From an uncultured Ruminococcus sp. (GTDB taxonomy: Bacteria > Bacillota > Clostridia > Oscillospirales > Acutalibacteraceae), in NCBI GenBank assembly GCA_934476515.1, contig CAKSNZ010000048.1, positions 1 to 6,423 of the forward strand: a stretch of DNA of 6,423 nucleotides. Reading direction: 5' to 3'. Below are positions 1-6,320 of this stretch, piece after piece. Under the pieces are notes generated by a model that saw nothing but the letters and a program-made list of their open reading frames with translations, did not search any database and had not been told where the DNA came from. Each line of letters begins with the position of its first letter. Position 1 is the first letter of the stretch. The position numbers and the translations under genes are program-made.

Positions 1-36
1 AGTTTGTTTTTTATACTCATCGCTAAAGCTTTTTTG

Positions 37-61
37 AACCCCCGATACAATCGGGGGTTTT
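37..61 (+). terminator. Rho-independent terminator of an upstream unit
   Basis: A perfect 9-bp stem (37-45 with 51-59, arms aacccccga / tcgggggtt) closes a 5-base loop and runs into a short T tract (58-61). The GC-rich core and T tail are typical of intrinsic termination. It most likely ends a + strand gene lying left of the window, since no gene is visible in bases 1-36. The T tract is short, so some read-through into the recombinase gene is possible. Confidence 0.8.
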
Positions 62-75
62 CGTTATACAATAAA

Positions 76-108
76 GCTCTCCGTCTTCCCGGCGGAGAGC
101 AAAGGAGG
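76..108 (+). promoter_or_regulatory. Hairpin abutting the recombinase ribosome binding site
   Basis: Bases 76-83 (gctctccg) pair perfectly with 93-100 (cggagagc). Two more pairs, one of them G-U, extend the stem to 10 bp around a 5-base loop (86-90). The stem ends exactly where the strong Shine-Dalgarno sequence aaaggagg (101-108) begins, 5 bases before the ATG at 114. There is no T tract after the stem, so it is not a standard terminator. A role in translation control or mRNA protection is inference. I could not find a convincing -35/-10 pair between the preceding terminator and this gene. Confidence 0.5.
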
Positions 109-113
109 TAAAA

Positions 114-1622
114 ATGAATGTAGTAATCTACGCCCGCTTTTCGAGCCACAGCCAAACTGAGCAATCTATCGAAGGTCAGCTCAAAGTCTGTTATGAATAT
201 GCGGAGCAAAATCATTATGCAGTTATCGGAGAATACATAGACAGGGCTGTGAGCGGTAAATATGATAATCGTGCGGAATTTCAGCGTATGATTTCTGACA
301 GTGATAAACACGCTTTTGAGGGGATTTTGGTTTATCAGCTTGACCGATTTGCCCGTAACCGCTACGACAGCGCTATCTACAAATCAAAGCTTAAAAAGAA
401 CGGTGTCAGAGTGTTGTCGGCAAGAGAAAACATCACCGACGACGCATCCGGTATTCTCGTCGAAGGTGTGTTAGAGAGTATGGCGGAGTATTTTTCCGCC
501 GAGCTTTCTCAGAAGATCCACCGAGGGATGGAGATCAACGCACAAAAATGTTTGTCCAACGGGAGTAATCCAGGTCTTGGCTTCAAGGTTGATAAAGACA
601 GACACTTCTATGTTGACGAGGAAGAAGCCGAAATCGTGCGTGAAATATTTGAGCGATACGCAAGCGGAGAAACAAAAGCAGAAATTGTGAAAGACCTGAA
701 ACGCCGAAAAATCAAAACCTCTTTAGGTAATGATTTTACTTATAACAGTCTCAGCCGAATGCTGAGCAATAAACGATATATAGGAGTTTATATGTATAAG
801 GGACAGGAAACGCCGGGCGGTATGGCGAGGATTCTGGACGACGATATATTTTACAAAGTACAAGATATTCTGGACAAAAACAAGAAAGCTTCTGCAAGAA
901 CGCACGGCGAGGGTGAGTATCTGCTGACAACAAAGCTGTTTTGCGGTCACTGCAAAAATATGATGGTCGGCTACGGCGGTACAAGTAAAACCGGCAAGCG
1001 ATATCACTATTATATTTGCAAGGAAGCCCGAAAGAAGCGCTGTGATAAAACAATCGTTGGCAAAAAGAAAATTGAGGACAGAGTGATAGCAGAATGTTTG
1101 AAGTTGCTTACAGATAAAAACATCAAATTTATCGCTAAAAAGGTAGCCGAGGAATGTAATAAAAACCCTGATAATCTTACGGTCAAGCAACTAAAGAAAG
1201 CTATCCGAGAAGCGGATATCGCCATAGAAAACCTGTGGAGAGGTATTGAGCAAGGTCAATCCGTTCCAATGCTAACAGAACGGCTCAATAAACGTCAGGC
1301 TGAAAAAGATGCGCTTGAAGAACAGCTCGCCATTGAAGGGAACAAGCGGATATGCCTTTCGGAAGCACAGATACTTGCATTCCTCAATTTTGTCTGCGAA
1401 ATGCCGCTTGATGATGTCAACAAACGCAGAGCAATCATCAATATTCTTGTTCATTCGGTGTATCTTTATGATGACCATTTTACACTGATAATCAACGCCA
1501 GCAAGAAACCGATGAGCATTGATGACATACCGTTAGAGGAAATCGAAGAAGCCTTTAACAGCGATAAAACCTGCACGGAGCAGTGTTCGACTATGACATC
1601 GCCTGCTCCACCAATAAACTAA
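114..1622 (+). CDS. Large serine recombinase (site-specific integrase/resolvase family)
   Basis: Intact 502-residue large serine recombinase, which would cut and rejoin DNA at paired attachment sites through a phosphoserine intermediate to insert or excise a mobile element. The N-terminal resolvase domain (about 1-145) starts YARFSS, with Arg8 and the likely nucleophile Ser10. The DRFAR motif supplies Arg78 and Arg81. A Recombinase domain follows (about 155-260), then a zinc ribbon with Cys277, Cys280, Cys302 and Cys310, a charged coiled-coil stretch (about 356-407) and a C-terminal tail. This domain order and length match the TnpX/TndX-like group rather than small resolvases or invertases. 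The ATG is fixed by the strong site aaaggagg 5 bases upstream. It is more GC-rich than the - strand genes, which suggests transfer. No other mobility gene is in view, so the element it serves probably lies to the left. The last codons may overlap an attachment site. Confidence 0.95.
   Translation: MNVVIYARFSSHSQTEQSIEGQLKVCYEYAEQNHYAVIGEYIDRAVSGKYDNRAEFQRMISDSDKHAFEGILVYQLDRFARNRYDSAIYKSKLKKNGVRVLSARENITDDASGILVEGVLESMAEYFSAELSQKIHRGMEINAQKCLSNGSNPGLGFKVDKDRHFYVDEEEAEIVREIFERYASGETKAEIVKDLKRRKIKTSLGNDFTYNSLSRMLSNKRYIGVYMYKGQETPGGMARILDDDIFYKVQDILDKNKKASARTHGEGEYLLTTKLFCGHCKNMMVGYGGTSKTGKRYHYYICKEARKKRCDKTIVGKKKIEDRVIAECLKLLTDKNIKFIAKKVAEECNKNPDNLTVKQLKKAIREADIAIENLWRGIEQGQSVPMLTERLNKRQAEKDALEEQLAIEGNKRICLSEAQILAFLNFVCEMPLDDVNKRRAIINILVHSVYLYDDHFTLIINASKKPMSIDDIPLEEIEEAFNSDKTCTEQCSTMTSPAPPIN
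1577..1613 (+). other. Candidate attachment-site sequence in the recombinase 3' end
   Basis: Within the last codons, ggagcag (1577-1583) and ctgctcc (1603-1609) form a perfect 7-bp inverted repeat 19 bases apart. The stretch also contains gttcgact (1585-1592) and ends gcctgctccacca (1601-1613). From memory, the E. coli tmRNA 3' end carries gttcaact and then gccagctccacca, 12 of 13 bases like the latter. The spacing between the two blocks is about 5 bases too long for an intact T-arm/acceptor, so this is at best a remnant or hybrid. A strong terminator begins 8 bases later, as it would behind an ssrA or tRNA gene. The attachment-site reading is inference. Confidence 0.35.
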
Positions 1623-1650
1623 ACTGCACTTAGTTTAAGTGCAGTTTTTC
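1621..1650 (+). terminator. Rho-independent terminator after the recombinase gene
   Basis: A perfect stem of up to 12 bp (aaactgcactta 1621-1632 with taagtgcagttt 1636-1647) is followed by T-rich sequence. It begins inside the TAA stop codon of the recombinase. If the recombinase 3' end is an integration junction, this could be the original terminator of the disrupted host RNA gene. Confidence 0.9.
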
Positions 1651-1677
1651 TTTTATCCGATTTTCATTTTGTATGCT

Positions 1678-1712
1678 AAAAAACCTACCTAAAAGAAATA
1701 GGTAGGTTTTTT
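1678..1712. terminator. Bidirectional terminator between convergent genes
   Basis: Perfect 13-bp stem: aaaaaacctacct (1678-1690) pairs with aggtaggtttttt (1700-1712) across a 9-base A-rich loop. It has an A run on one side and a T run on the other, so it can end transcription in both directions. It mainly serves the LRR gene, whose stop codon lies about 40 bases away on the - strand, and backs up the recombinase terminator. Confidence 0.9.
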
Positions 1713-1752
1713 ACGAAAATTTTAAATTTTAATAGCTTACCAGTAGTAATTT

Positions 1753-3969
1753 TTATTTTACGGTAATTTTGCACTTGGCAGATTTTTTACTGCCGTCTTT
1801 TGCAGTAGCGATAATATAGCAAGTACCCTTTTTCTTTGCAGTTACTTTACCTTTGCTATTAACTGTTGCAATCTTTGATTTTGAAGTTGACCACTTAATA
1901 GTTTTATTATTTGCATTATTTGGGTAAACTTTTGCTTTTAGTGTAACTGTTTTCTGTTTTGCATTACCTTTAACTTTTAGGGTTGCAGACTTTCTATTTA
2001 GCTTAACACTTGTTACAGGTTGCTTTACTGTTACCTGACAAATAGCATATTTACCACTACTATCTTGTGCCATAGCTACAATATTTGCAACCCCTCTACT
2101 TTTTGCAGTAACCTTACCATTTTGGTCAACCGTTGCAATTTTTGAGTTATAAGAAGTCCACTTTAATTTTTTGTTTGTTGCATTAGTAGGTGTTACTTTT
2201 GTATTTAAAATTGTACTTCTACCCTTAACTAATGTAATTGACTTTTTGTTTAGTGTAACTTTTGAAACTTTAATTATTGGTTTTGTTGTAGGCTCTTCTA
2301 GGTAATGAATATTGCTAAATGTGCTTATACCATTATTATAACCAAACTTAATATTTTTCCAATCTCTTTTGGTACCTTGATAATACACATTTTCAATATT
2401 ATTACAATCAGAAAAAGCAGCTTCACCAATATAAATAACACTTTTTGATATTGTAACATCTTTTAAACCAGAACAATTCCAGAATGCGTTAATTCCTATA
2501 TATTTTACACAATTAGGAATAGTAATATTTCTTAATCTATAACAACGAGAAAAAGCACTTTCACCAATAGAAGTTACACCACTAGGTATTGTTATTTTAT
2601 CTAACCTAGAGCAATAATAAAAAGCGCTTTCACCAATATAGGTTACACCATTAGGTATTGTTAATTTTGTAATCTTTGAACATTGATTAAAAGTATTATC
2701 AAAAATTGAAGTTATTTTATTTGGCATTGTTACTTTTGTTAGATTTGAACAACCACTAAATGCACTATATCCAAGATATGTTACATCTTTTGGTATTATT
2801 ATACTTGTCAAACTTGAACAGCCGGAAAAAACGCCATCACCAAGATATGTCACACTATCCGGAATTGTTATGCTTGTTAACTTAGTACATTCTGCAAAAG
2901 CAACTTTACAAATTGTAGTTACAGTTTCCGGAATCATTATATCTATTACACCATAACCAACAGTTCTAAATGCTTCTGGTGCAATTAATTTTGTTCCATC
3001 TTTTATAACGTATTCTTGATTTATTTCTTTTGCAACTATAAGATATTTTCCTATATAAAGTAAACCATTTTCAAGATTATCTTTATTCTCATAATATTTT
3101 GTTTGAACAAATGCATCATAACCAATTGACACTACATTATCTCCAATTGTTATTTCATTAAGATCTCTACAGGAATCAAAAGCATGATTCCCAATAATTG
3201 TTACACTATTTGGTATTGATATACTCGTTAAATTCTCACAATCATAAAAAGCATTATCTTCAATAGTCACAACACTATTTGGAATTGTAACACTTTCTAG
3301 TTTTGAACAATAGCTAAACGCTCCATAAGAAATTACTTTTGTACCCTCTTTTATTGTATAATTTTCAATGGAATTGTAAGCACAAATAAGGTATTTTCCT
3401 ATATATAACACTCCATCTTCCCAATTTTTATCAGCATTATAATATCCGGTATTATAAAAAGCAGATTCTCCTATAGATGTCACATTATCCGATATAGTAA
3501 TACTTCTAAGATTAACACAATCTTTAAAAGCATCTTTATTTATAGATGTTACCCCATCGGGTATAGTAATATTCGTAAGATTTCCACAACCTGATAAAGC
3601 ACCCTCTCCTATAGATTTTACACTATTAGGAATTGTTATATTGGTTAAATTTGAACATTCTTTAAAAACATAATCACCAATAGATGTTACTCCATCTTCA
3701 ATTATTATTTCAGAAATTGAATCACCATAATCAGAATATTGTTTCCAAGGTGTATCATTATTATAACTATAATCCCTCATTTTTCCGTTACCTGAAATTG
3801 TAAGTGTTTCTGTATCTTCATCATACGTCCAAGTACAGTCACCTGTTGTTCCGGAATAGGCATCGCCTGATGAAACAACATTTGTTTCTTTAGCTGACAC
3901 CAATGACATAACACTAAATGAACTTACAATCATTAGTGCTGATAAGACTAAACTTATTATTTTCTTCAT
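1753..3969 (-). CDS. Secreted BspA-type leucine-rich-repeat protein with two Big_2 domains
   Basis: 738-residue exported protein. A signal peptide covers about residues 1-26 (MKK, hydrophobic core, likely cut after VSA). An entry segment (about 40-90, DCTWTYDEDTETLTISGNGKM) leads into about 17 BspA/TpLRR-type repeats (LRR_5 family, about 94-555). Each follows a pattern like VTSIG-x-AF-x-C-x-L-x-ITIPNS of 22-24 residues, except two long units of about 48 carrying LYIGKYLI. The last unit ends in the usual VYYQGT...W cap. Two Ig-like Big_2 domains follow (about 566-648 and 651-736), each with a W(T/S)S.(S/N)SKIATV motif and GKVTAK. No LPxTG motif or C-terminal membrane helix is present, so it is released or held by non-covalent wall contact, perhaps through the lysine-rich Big_2 domains. 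Related proteins are implicated in adhesion; the ligand here is unknown. The start is supported by gtgggggaa upstream. It is monocistronic, with terminators on both sides. Confidence 0.93.
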   Translation of the reverse strand: MKKIISLVLSALMIVSSFSVMSLVSAKETNVVSSGDAYSGTTGDCTWTYDEDTETLTISGNGKMRDYSYNNDTPWKQYSDYGDSISEIIIEDGVTSIGDYVFKECSNLTNITIPNSVKSIGEGALSGCGNLTNITIPDGVTSINKDAFKDCVNLRSITISDNVTSIGESAFYNTGYYNADKNWEDGVLYIGKYLICAYNSIENYTIKEGTKVISYGAFSYCSKLESVTIPNSVVTIEDNAFYDCENLTSISIPNSVTIIGNHAFDSCRDLNEITIGDNVVSIGYDAFVQTKYYENKDNLENGLLYIGKYLIVAKEINQEYVIKDGTKLIAPEAFRTVGYGVIDIMIPETVTTICKVAFAECTKLTSITIPDSVTYLGDGVFSGCSSLTSIIIPKDVTYLGYSAFSGCSNLTKVTMPNKITSIFDNTFNQCSKITKLTIPNGVTYIGESAFYYCSRLDKITIPSGVTSIGESAFSRCYRLRNITIPNCVKYIGINAFWNCSGLKDVTISKSVIYIGEAAFSDCNNIENVYYQGTKRDWKNIKFGYNNGISTFSNIHYLEEPTTKPIIKVSKVTLNKKSITLVKGRSTILNTKVTPTNATNKKLKWTSYNSKIATVDQNGKVTAKSRGVANIVAMAQDSSGKYAICQVTVKQPVTSVKLNRKSATLKVKGNAKQKTVTLKAKVYPNNANNKTIKWSTSKSKIATVNSKGKVTAKKKGTCYIIATAKDGSKKSAKCKITVK
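1762..2274 (-). repeat. Coding repeat: two tandem Big_2 domains
   Basis: Residues about 566-648 and 651-736 are two copies of an Ig-like Big_2 fold. Shared landmarks are VT/VKLN(K/R)KS at the start, a Trp near the middle (KWTS / KWST), SKIATV, then GKVTAK and a closing strand ending VTVK / ITVK. The second copy carries a few extra residues (KGNAKQKTVTL) and is richer in lysine. Confidence 0.85.
2302..3690 (-). repeat. Coding repeat array: about 17 BspA-type leucine-rich repeats
   Basis: Residues about 94-556 of the LRR protein are tandem 22-24-residue units, visible in DNA as a roughly 69-base period with recurring versions of the reverse complement of 'attcctaatagtgt'. There is a higher-order pattern: three standard units plus one long unit (residues 94-210) are followed by the same three-plus-one arrangement (211-328), then by nine units without a long one. 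Copies are diverged, so the array is old and not a simple recent DNA expansion. Confidence 0.85.
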
Positions 3970-3973
3970 ATTA

Positions 3974-3982
3974 TTCCCCCAC
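3974..3982 (-). promoter_or_regulatory. Ribosome binding site of the LRR gene
   Basis: On the - strand gtgggggaa lies a few bases before the ATG (3969-3967). It is G-rich rather than the canonical ggagg, but it is the only purine-rich G cluster nearby. It supports the ATG that gives a complete signal peptide. Confidence 0.6.
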
Positions 3983-4040
3983 TTTTAATGAAAATAAAAT
4001 ATTTATAGACATATTTTACCATTTATTGCTTTGTATTTCT

Positions 4041-4069
4041 AGTATAAAAATATATAAATTATCATTCAT
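4041..4069 (-). promoter_or_regulatory. Possible promoter of the LRR gene
   Basis: On the - strand, TATACT (4046-4041, five of six to the -10 consensus) lies 17 bases after ATGAAT (4069-4064, a weak -35). This would give a leader of about 65 bases. The region is very AT-rich, so chance matches are likely; other -10-like hexamers occur closer to the gene. Confidence 0.35.
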
Positions 4070-4089
4070 ACATTTGTACACAATAACAT

Positions 4090-4122
4090 AAAACACCTAC
4101 TAGTCATTGGCTAGTAGGTGTT
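4090..4122 (-). terminator. Terminator of the membrane protein-ABM operon
   Basis: A perfect 12-bp stem (aacacctactag 4092-4103 with ctagtaggtgtt 4111-4122) with a 7-base loop starts 5 bases after the ABM gene stop codon. On the - strand the stem ends in a run of four Ts, then AT-rich sequence. It separates this operon from the LRR gene. Confidence 0.85.
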
Positions 4123-4127
4123 AATTA

Positions 4128-4421
4128 TTACTTATTCAAGAAAGTTACATTAGTATCATCAACATACTTTTCTTTTATTATGGAAAAGGTTTGCATATGA
4201 GGTGTTGTTAGGTGAAGTTGTTGCAAATCCTTTGACTGCCATTTTTCCATTAGTACAAGTTTATTTTGTGTTGTATCTTCCGGTAAAAAGTAGTCATAGG
4301 ATATACAACCTTTTTCTTCAAGTACCTTTTCTCTAATTTTATTATTCTTTATTTCTGTTAAAAAGTCATTAAGTTTATTTTCTTTTACAGAATATTCTAC
4401 TAATATCTTTAGTTCTGACAT
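4128..4421 (-). CDS. ABM-fold (YgiN-like) putative quinol monooxygenase
   Basis: 97-residue small protein of the antibiotic biosynthesis monooxygenase (ABM) superfamily, about the full length of a single-domain member; these are usually dimers with a ferredoxin-like fold. Visible family signs are the first strand (KILVEYSVKE), the EKGCISYDY segment (36-44), LMEKWQSKDLQQLHL (57-71) and the TPHMQTF segment (73-79), with His70 and His75 where the family places histidines. Members include cofactor-independent quinol oxygenases, heme-degrading enzymes and others with no known activity, so the substrate here is not predictable. It has no export signal and is presumably cytoplasmic. The start follows aggagaa, which overlaps the stop of the upstream membrane-protein gene; the 9-base gap implies one mRNA and possible translational coupling. 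Confidence 0.85.
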   Translation of the reverse strand: MSELKILVEYSVKENKLNDFLTEIKNNKIREKVLEEKGCISYDYFLPEDTTQNKLVLMEKWQSKDLQQLHLTTPHMQTFSIIKEKYVDDTNVTFLNK

Positions 4422-4430
4422 AAGTTTCTC

Positions 4431-5141
4431 CTATACTACTGCTAACTTTTTCAGTGGCTTAAACACATCAAAATTGAAGTGACTGTCTAGTTTATCACCT
4501 ATCATTCCTACAACCTTACCCATTGTAAATGCTGCAAGGATTGTGCCGATACCCAGACCATCAAGATAACCTAAACATAGGAATGTTAATAGTCCTGTAA
4601 CTGCAAGACAAGTTACATCAAAGCCTATTTTTATCTTAGAATACTTTACTGTTGTAATTGCTGATAGTTCTCTTGGGAACAAATCTGTTGGGATAATGGG
4701 TAATCCACATCTGTTAGAAAGTGCAATACCAAAGCAAATTAACATATAACTGATAATAAAATAAACAACTCTCATTGGGATTGTATAAGGCAATACCTTT
4801 ATCCAAAGTTCATTTACATCAAGCATTTCACTAAATGCAAAGCCTACCACAAAGCTGAAAAGATATGACGGTACAAATCTTTTTCTCATTACCATTAAGC
4901 TGAATACTAAAATTCCTTGGAATATGTATGTCCATGTACCTAGTGATAGCTTTGGTAAAACCTCTGAAAATGCAAATGGCACACTGGAAATTGCTGAGAT
5001 ACCTGCACCGGAATATAGCATTAGCACAACACCAAAGCTATTGACAAGTACTGCAATCAGCAGTGCTAATTCTCCATGAAACAACGGACTTTTGTTTTTA
5101 ACTAAATTTTGCTGAACATCTTGTTCATTATTCTCTTTCAT
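4431..5141 (-). CDS. YczE/DUF6198-type six-helix membrane protein
   Basis: 236-residue integral membrane protein, function unknown. About six hydrophobic segments can be drawn (near 24-45, 70-84, 90-104, 124-142, 175-193, 197-214) after a charged N-terminal tail. Conserved-looking loops are SGAGISAISSVPF (44-56), GLPIIPTDLFPREL (146-159) and GIGTILAAFTMGKVVG (197-212). This pattern matches the YczE/YyaS/YitT-like family as I know it, most closely what is annotated as DUF6198. There is no catalytic signature, so transport or sensing is only a guess. It is the first gene of a two-gene operon with the ABM protein, read from a recognisable promoter about 35 bases upstream. The start follows aggaaag (5152-5146), 4 bases before the ATG. 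Confidence 0.75.
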   Translation of the reverse strand: MKENNEQDVQQNLVKNKSPLFHGELALLIAVLVNSFGVVLMLYSGAGISAISSVPFAFSEVLPKLSLGTWTYIFQGILVFSLMVMRKRFVPSYLFSFVVGFAFSEMLDVNELWIKVLPYTIPMRVVYFIISYMLICFGIALSNRCGLPIIPTDLFPRELSAITTVKYSKIKIGFDVTCLAVTGLLTFLCLGYLDGLGIGTILAAFTMGKVVGMIGDKLDSHFNFDVFKPLKKLAVV

Positions 5142-5176
5142 TTTTCTTTCCTACCATATAAAAATTTTCCAAAACT

Positions 5177-5204
5177 ATTATACTCTCATAAATCGAAAAT
5201 TCAA
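5177..5204 (-). promoter_or_regulatory. Sigma-A-type promoter of the membrane protein-ABM operon
   Basis: On the - strand a perfect TATAAT (5182-5177) lies 16 bases after TTGAAT (5204-5199, four of six to the -35 consensus). Transcription would start near 5170, giving a leader of about 30 bases. It lies between the terminator of the HPP-like gene and the first operon gene, which fits an independent unit. Confidence 0.7.
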
Positions 5205-5234
5205 ATTATGTTTATTATTAAAAATCTATAAACT

Positions 5235-5265
5235 AAACAAAAACTGCACAACTTAATGTGCAGTT
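5235..5265 (-). terminator. Terminator of the HPP-like gene, overlapping its stop codon
   Basis: A perfect 9-bp stem (aactgcaca 5242-5250 with tgtgcagtt 5257-5265) has a 6-base loop that contains the TAA stop codon (5255-5253). On the - strand it is followed by a T-rich tail (ttttgttt). The coding sequence thus ends inside the hairpin. Confidence 0.88.
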
Positions 5266-6218
5266 AGTTCATATTCTTTTTCATATAATTTTTTATCTTG
5301 TCTCCACATAAAGAAAACTCTTGATAATAGGATAATCACAACACTACCTACAAATATTTGAAGTGGATATGTTATTACACTACTTTGAGGGATCATCATA
5401 CTTAGTATTGTAATTGCTCCAACAGGTGGCATATACATTTTTGTGTAGGTTAAGATTAAAAGCATTATTAATGTAGCAATTAAGGCTGAAACTGTTAGTG
5501 GTAATTCTAATTTTATTGTTAATAAATATCTAGATAATGAACCTACTAAAGCACAACAGGTTATAACCAAAACAGTTTTTATAGGTTTGTTTCTCACTTT
5601 ATTTCTTGGTCGAGAGAACTCTGTAAATGCTACTAAAAGTGGTGGTGCAATAACAAATTTAAAATCAAAATAAATTGCCACAAAACCAACAATAGCAACA
5701 CAAACTATCCTTAGTGTAGTATCAATAATATCATCTTTACTGTTTAGCATTACAGGTATATATTCTTCATCTTCCCTAATTTTCATTTTCAAAAATAGTT
5801 GATGAAAACCAATTACCAATATGGTTAATACAACTGCAGAAATGGGATAAATAAAACTTTTCGTTTGCATCATAACCGGCAACACTATTGCAGACACAAA
5901 TGGTGCAAAGGTTGTACCGGAAAACATAAATAATATTTGTGCAAAAGAAAAGGCAATAATCATTTGTGGGAAAAGTGCAAGTCCACTGTATCTAACTATC
6001 AGCACACCAACAGTTGCACATATTGTTATCAACAGCAACATTCTTTTTCCGTTGACCTTCCAACTTCTCTTTTGTGCTACCATATATCCAACTGCAAGTG
6101 CAGTTATCTCCGGGAAAATTATTTCTTTTTCATTAAGTAATTCAGCTATCCCTACCATCAACCCAACTAGTAATAATGTGGATATGTAGGGTATTGTGTT
6201 TTTGATAAATTGTTTCAT
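5253..6218 (-). CDS. HPP-like polytopic membrane protein with two related halves
   Basis: 321-residue integral membrane protein with about ten hydrophobic stretches, in two similar halves joined by a charged linker (about 144-168). The first half runs from FPEITALAVG (35-44) to TFAPFVSAIVLPVMM (103-117). The second runs from IAPPLLVAF (190-198) to YMPPVGAITILSMMI (262-276). The second half, with an APP segment, a basic loop (RPRNKVRNK) and a later PPVGA segment, resembles the HPP family. Its namesake His is Met263 here, so the assignment is tentative. Plant and cyanobacterial HPP proteins have been linked to nitrite transport; that cannot be carried over. No strong Shine-Dalgarno sequence is seen before the ATG (only aaagaac), suggesting modest translation. 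It is monocistronic, with its own terminator. Confidence 0.65.
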   Translation of the reverse strand: MKQFIKNTIPYISTLLLVGLMVGIAELLNEKEIIFPEITALAVGYMVAQKRSWKVNGKRMLLLITICATVGVLIVRYSGLALFPQMIIAFSFAQILFMFSGTTFAPFVSAIVLPVMMQTKSFIYPISAVVLTILVIGFHQLFLKMKIREDEEYIPVMLNSKDDIIDTTLRIVCVAIVGFVAIYFDFKFVIAPPLLVAFTEFSRPRNKVRNKPIKTVLVITCCALVGSLSRYLLTIKLELPLTVSALIATLIMLLILTYTKMYMPPVGAITILSMMIPQSSVITYPLQIFVGSVVIILLSRVFFMWRQDKKLYEKEYELTAH

Positions 6219-6245
6219 AAATGTTCTTTGTTATTTTAAATTAAT

Positions 6246-6251
6246 ATTATA
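6246..6251 (-). promoter_or_regulatory. Possible -10 element of the HPP-like gene
   Basis: A perfect TATAAT on the - strand (6251-6246) would start transcription about 20 bases before the ATG. No -35 match is found 16-18 bases upstream. Because the stretch is nearly all A and T, this may be chance. An alternative weak promoter overlaps the palindrome at 6321-6348. Confidence 0.3.
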
Positions 6252-6320
6252 TTTATTTAATAAGATAAATCCGTTCTGCAAATTTGGGTTTGTAGTGCTA
6301 TTTGATAGTTTCAACTAATA

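Noticed and set aside
1..111. Open frame running from base 1 to a TAA at 109-111, possibly the 3' end of an upstream gene
   Set aside because: It reads straight through a strong terminator hairpin and the second hairpin, and the peptide is unremarkable. Chance openness over about 36 codons is likely.
723..1478. Several - strand open frames inside the recombinase gene
   Set aside because: They are antisense to a well-supported gene, have no ribosome sites or family features, and show the residue bias of reverse-strand shadows.
1585..1613. 3' half of a tRNA gene (gttcga ... ccacca)
   Set aside because: From the T-loop to the final A there are 28 bases instead of 23, the T-stem does not pair, and no anticodon or D arm precedes it. 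It is kept only as an attachment-site candidate.
1713..1752. Additional AT-rich inverted repeat (aaaattttaaatttt) near the LRR stop
   Set aside because: Low-complexity A/T sequence gives such matches by chance, and the clear terminator next to it explains the region.
2300..3690. CRISPR-like regular repeats
   Set aside because: The roughly 69-base periodicity is the codon-level trace of leucine-rich repeats in an open frame. Repeats are diverged and there are no unique spacers.
5937..6140. Short + strand open frame within the HPP-like gene
   Set aside because: It is antisense to a membrane protein gene, is rich in Cys, Ser and Tyr as expected of a shadow, and has no ribosome site.
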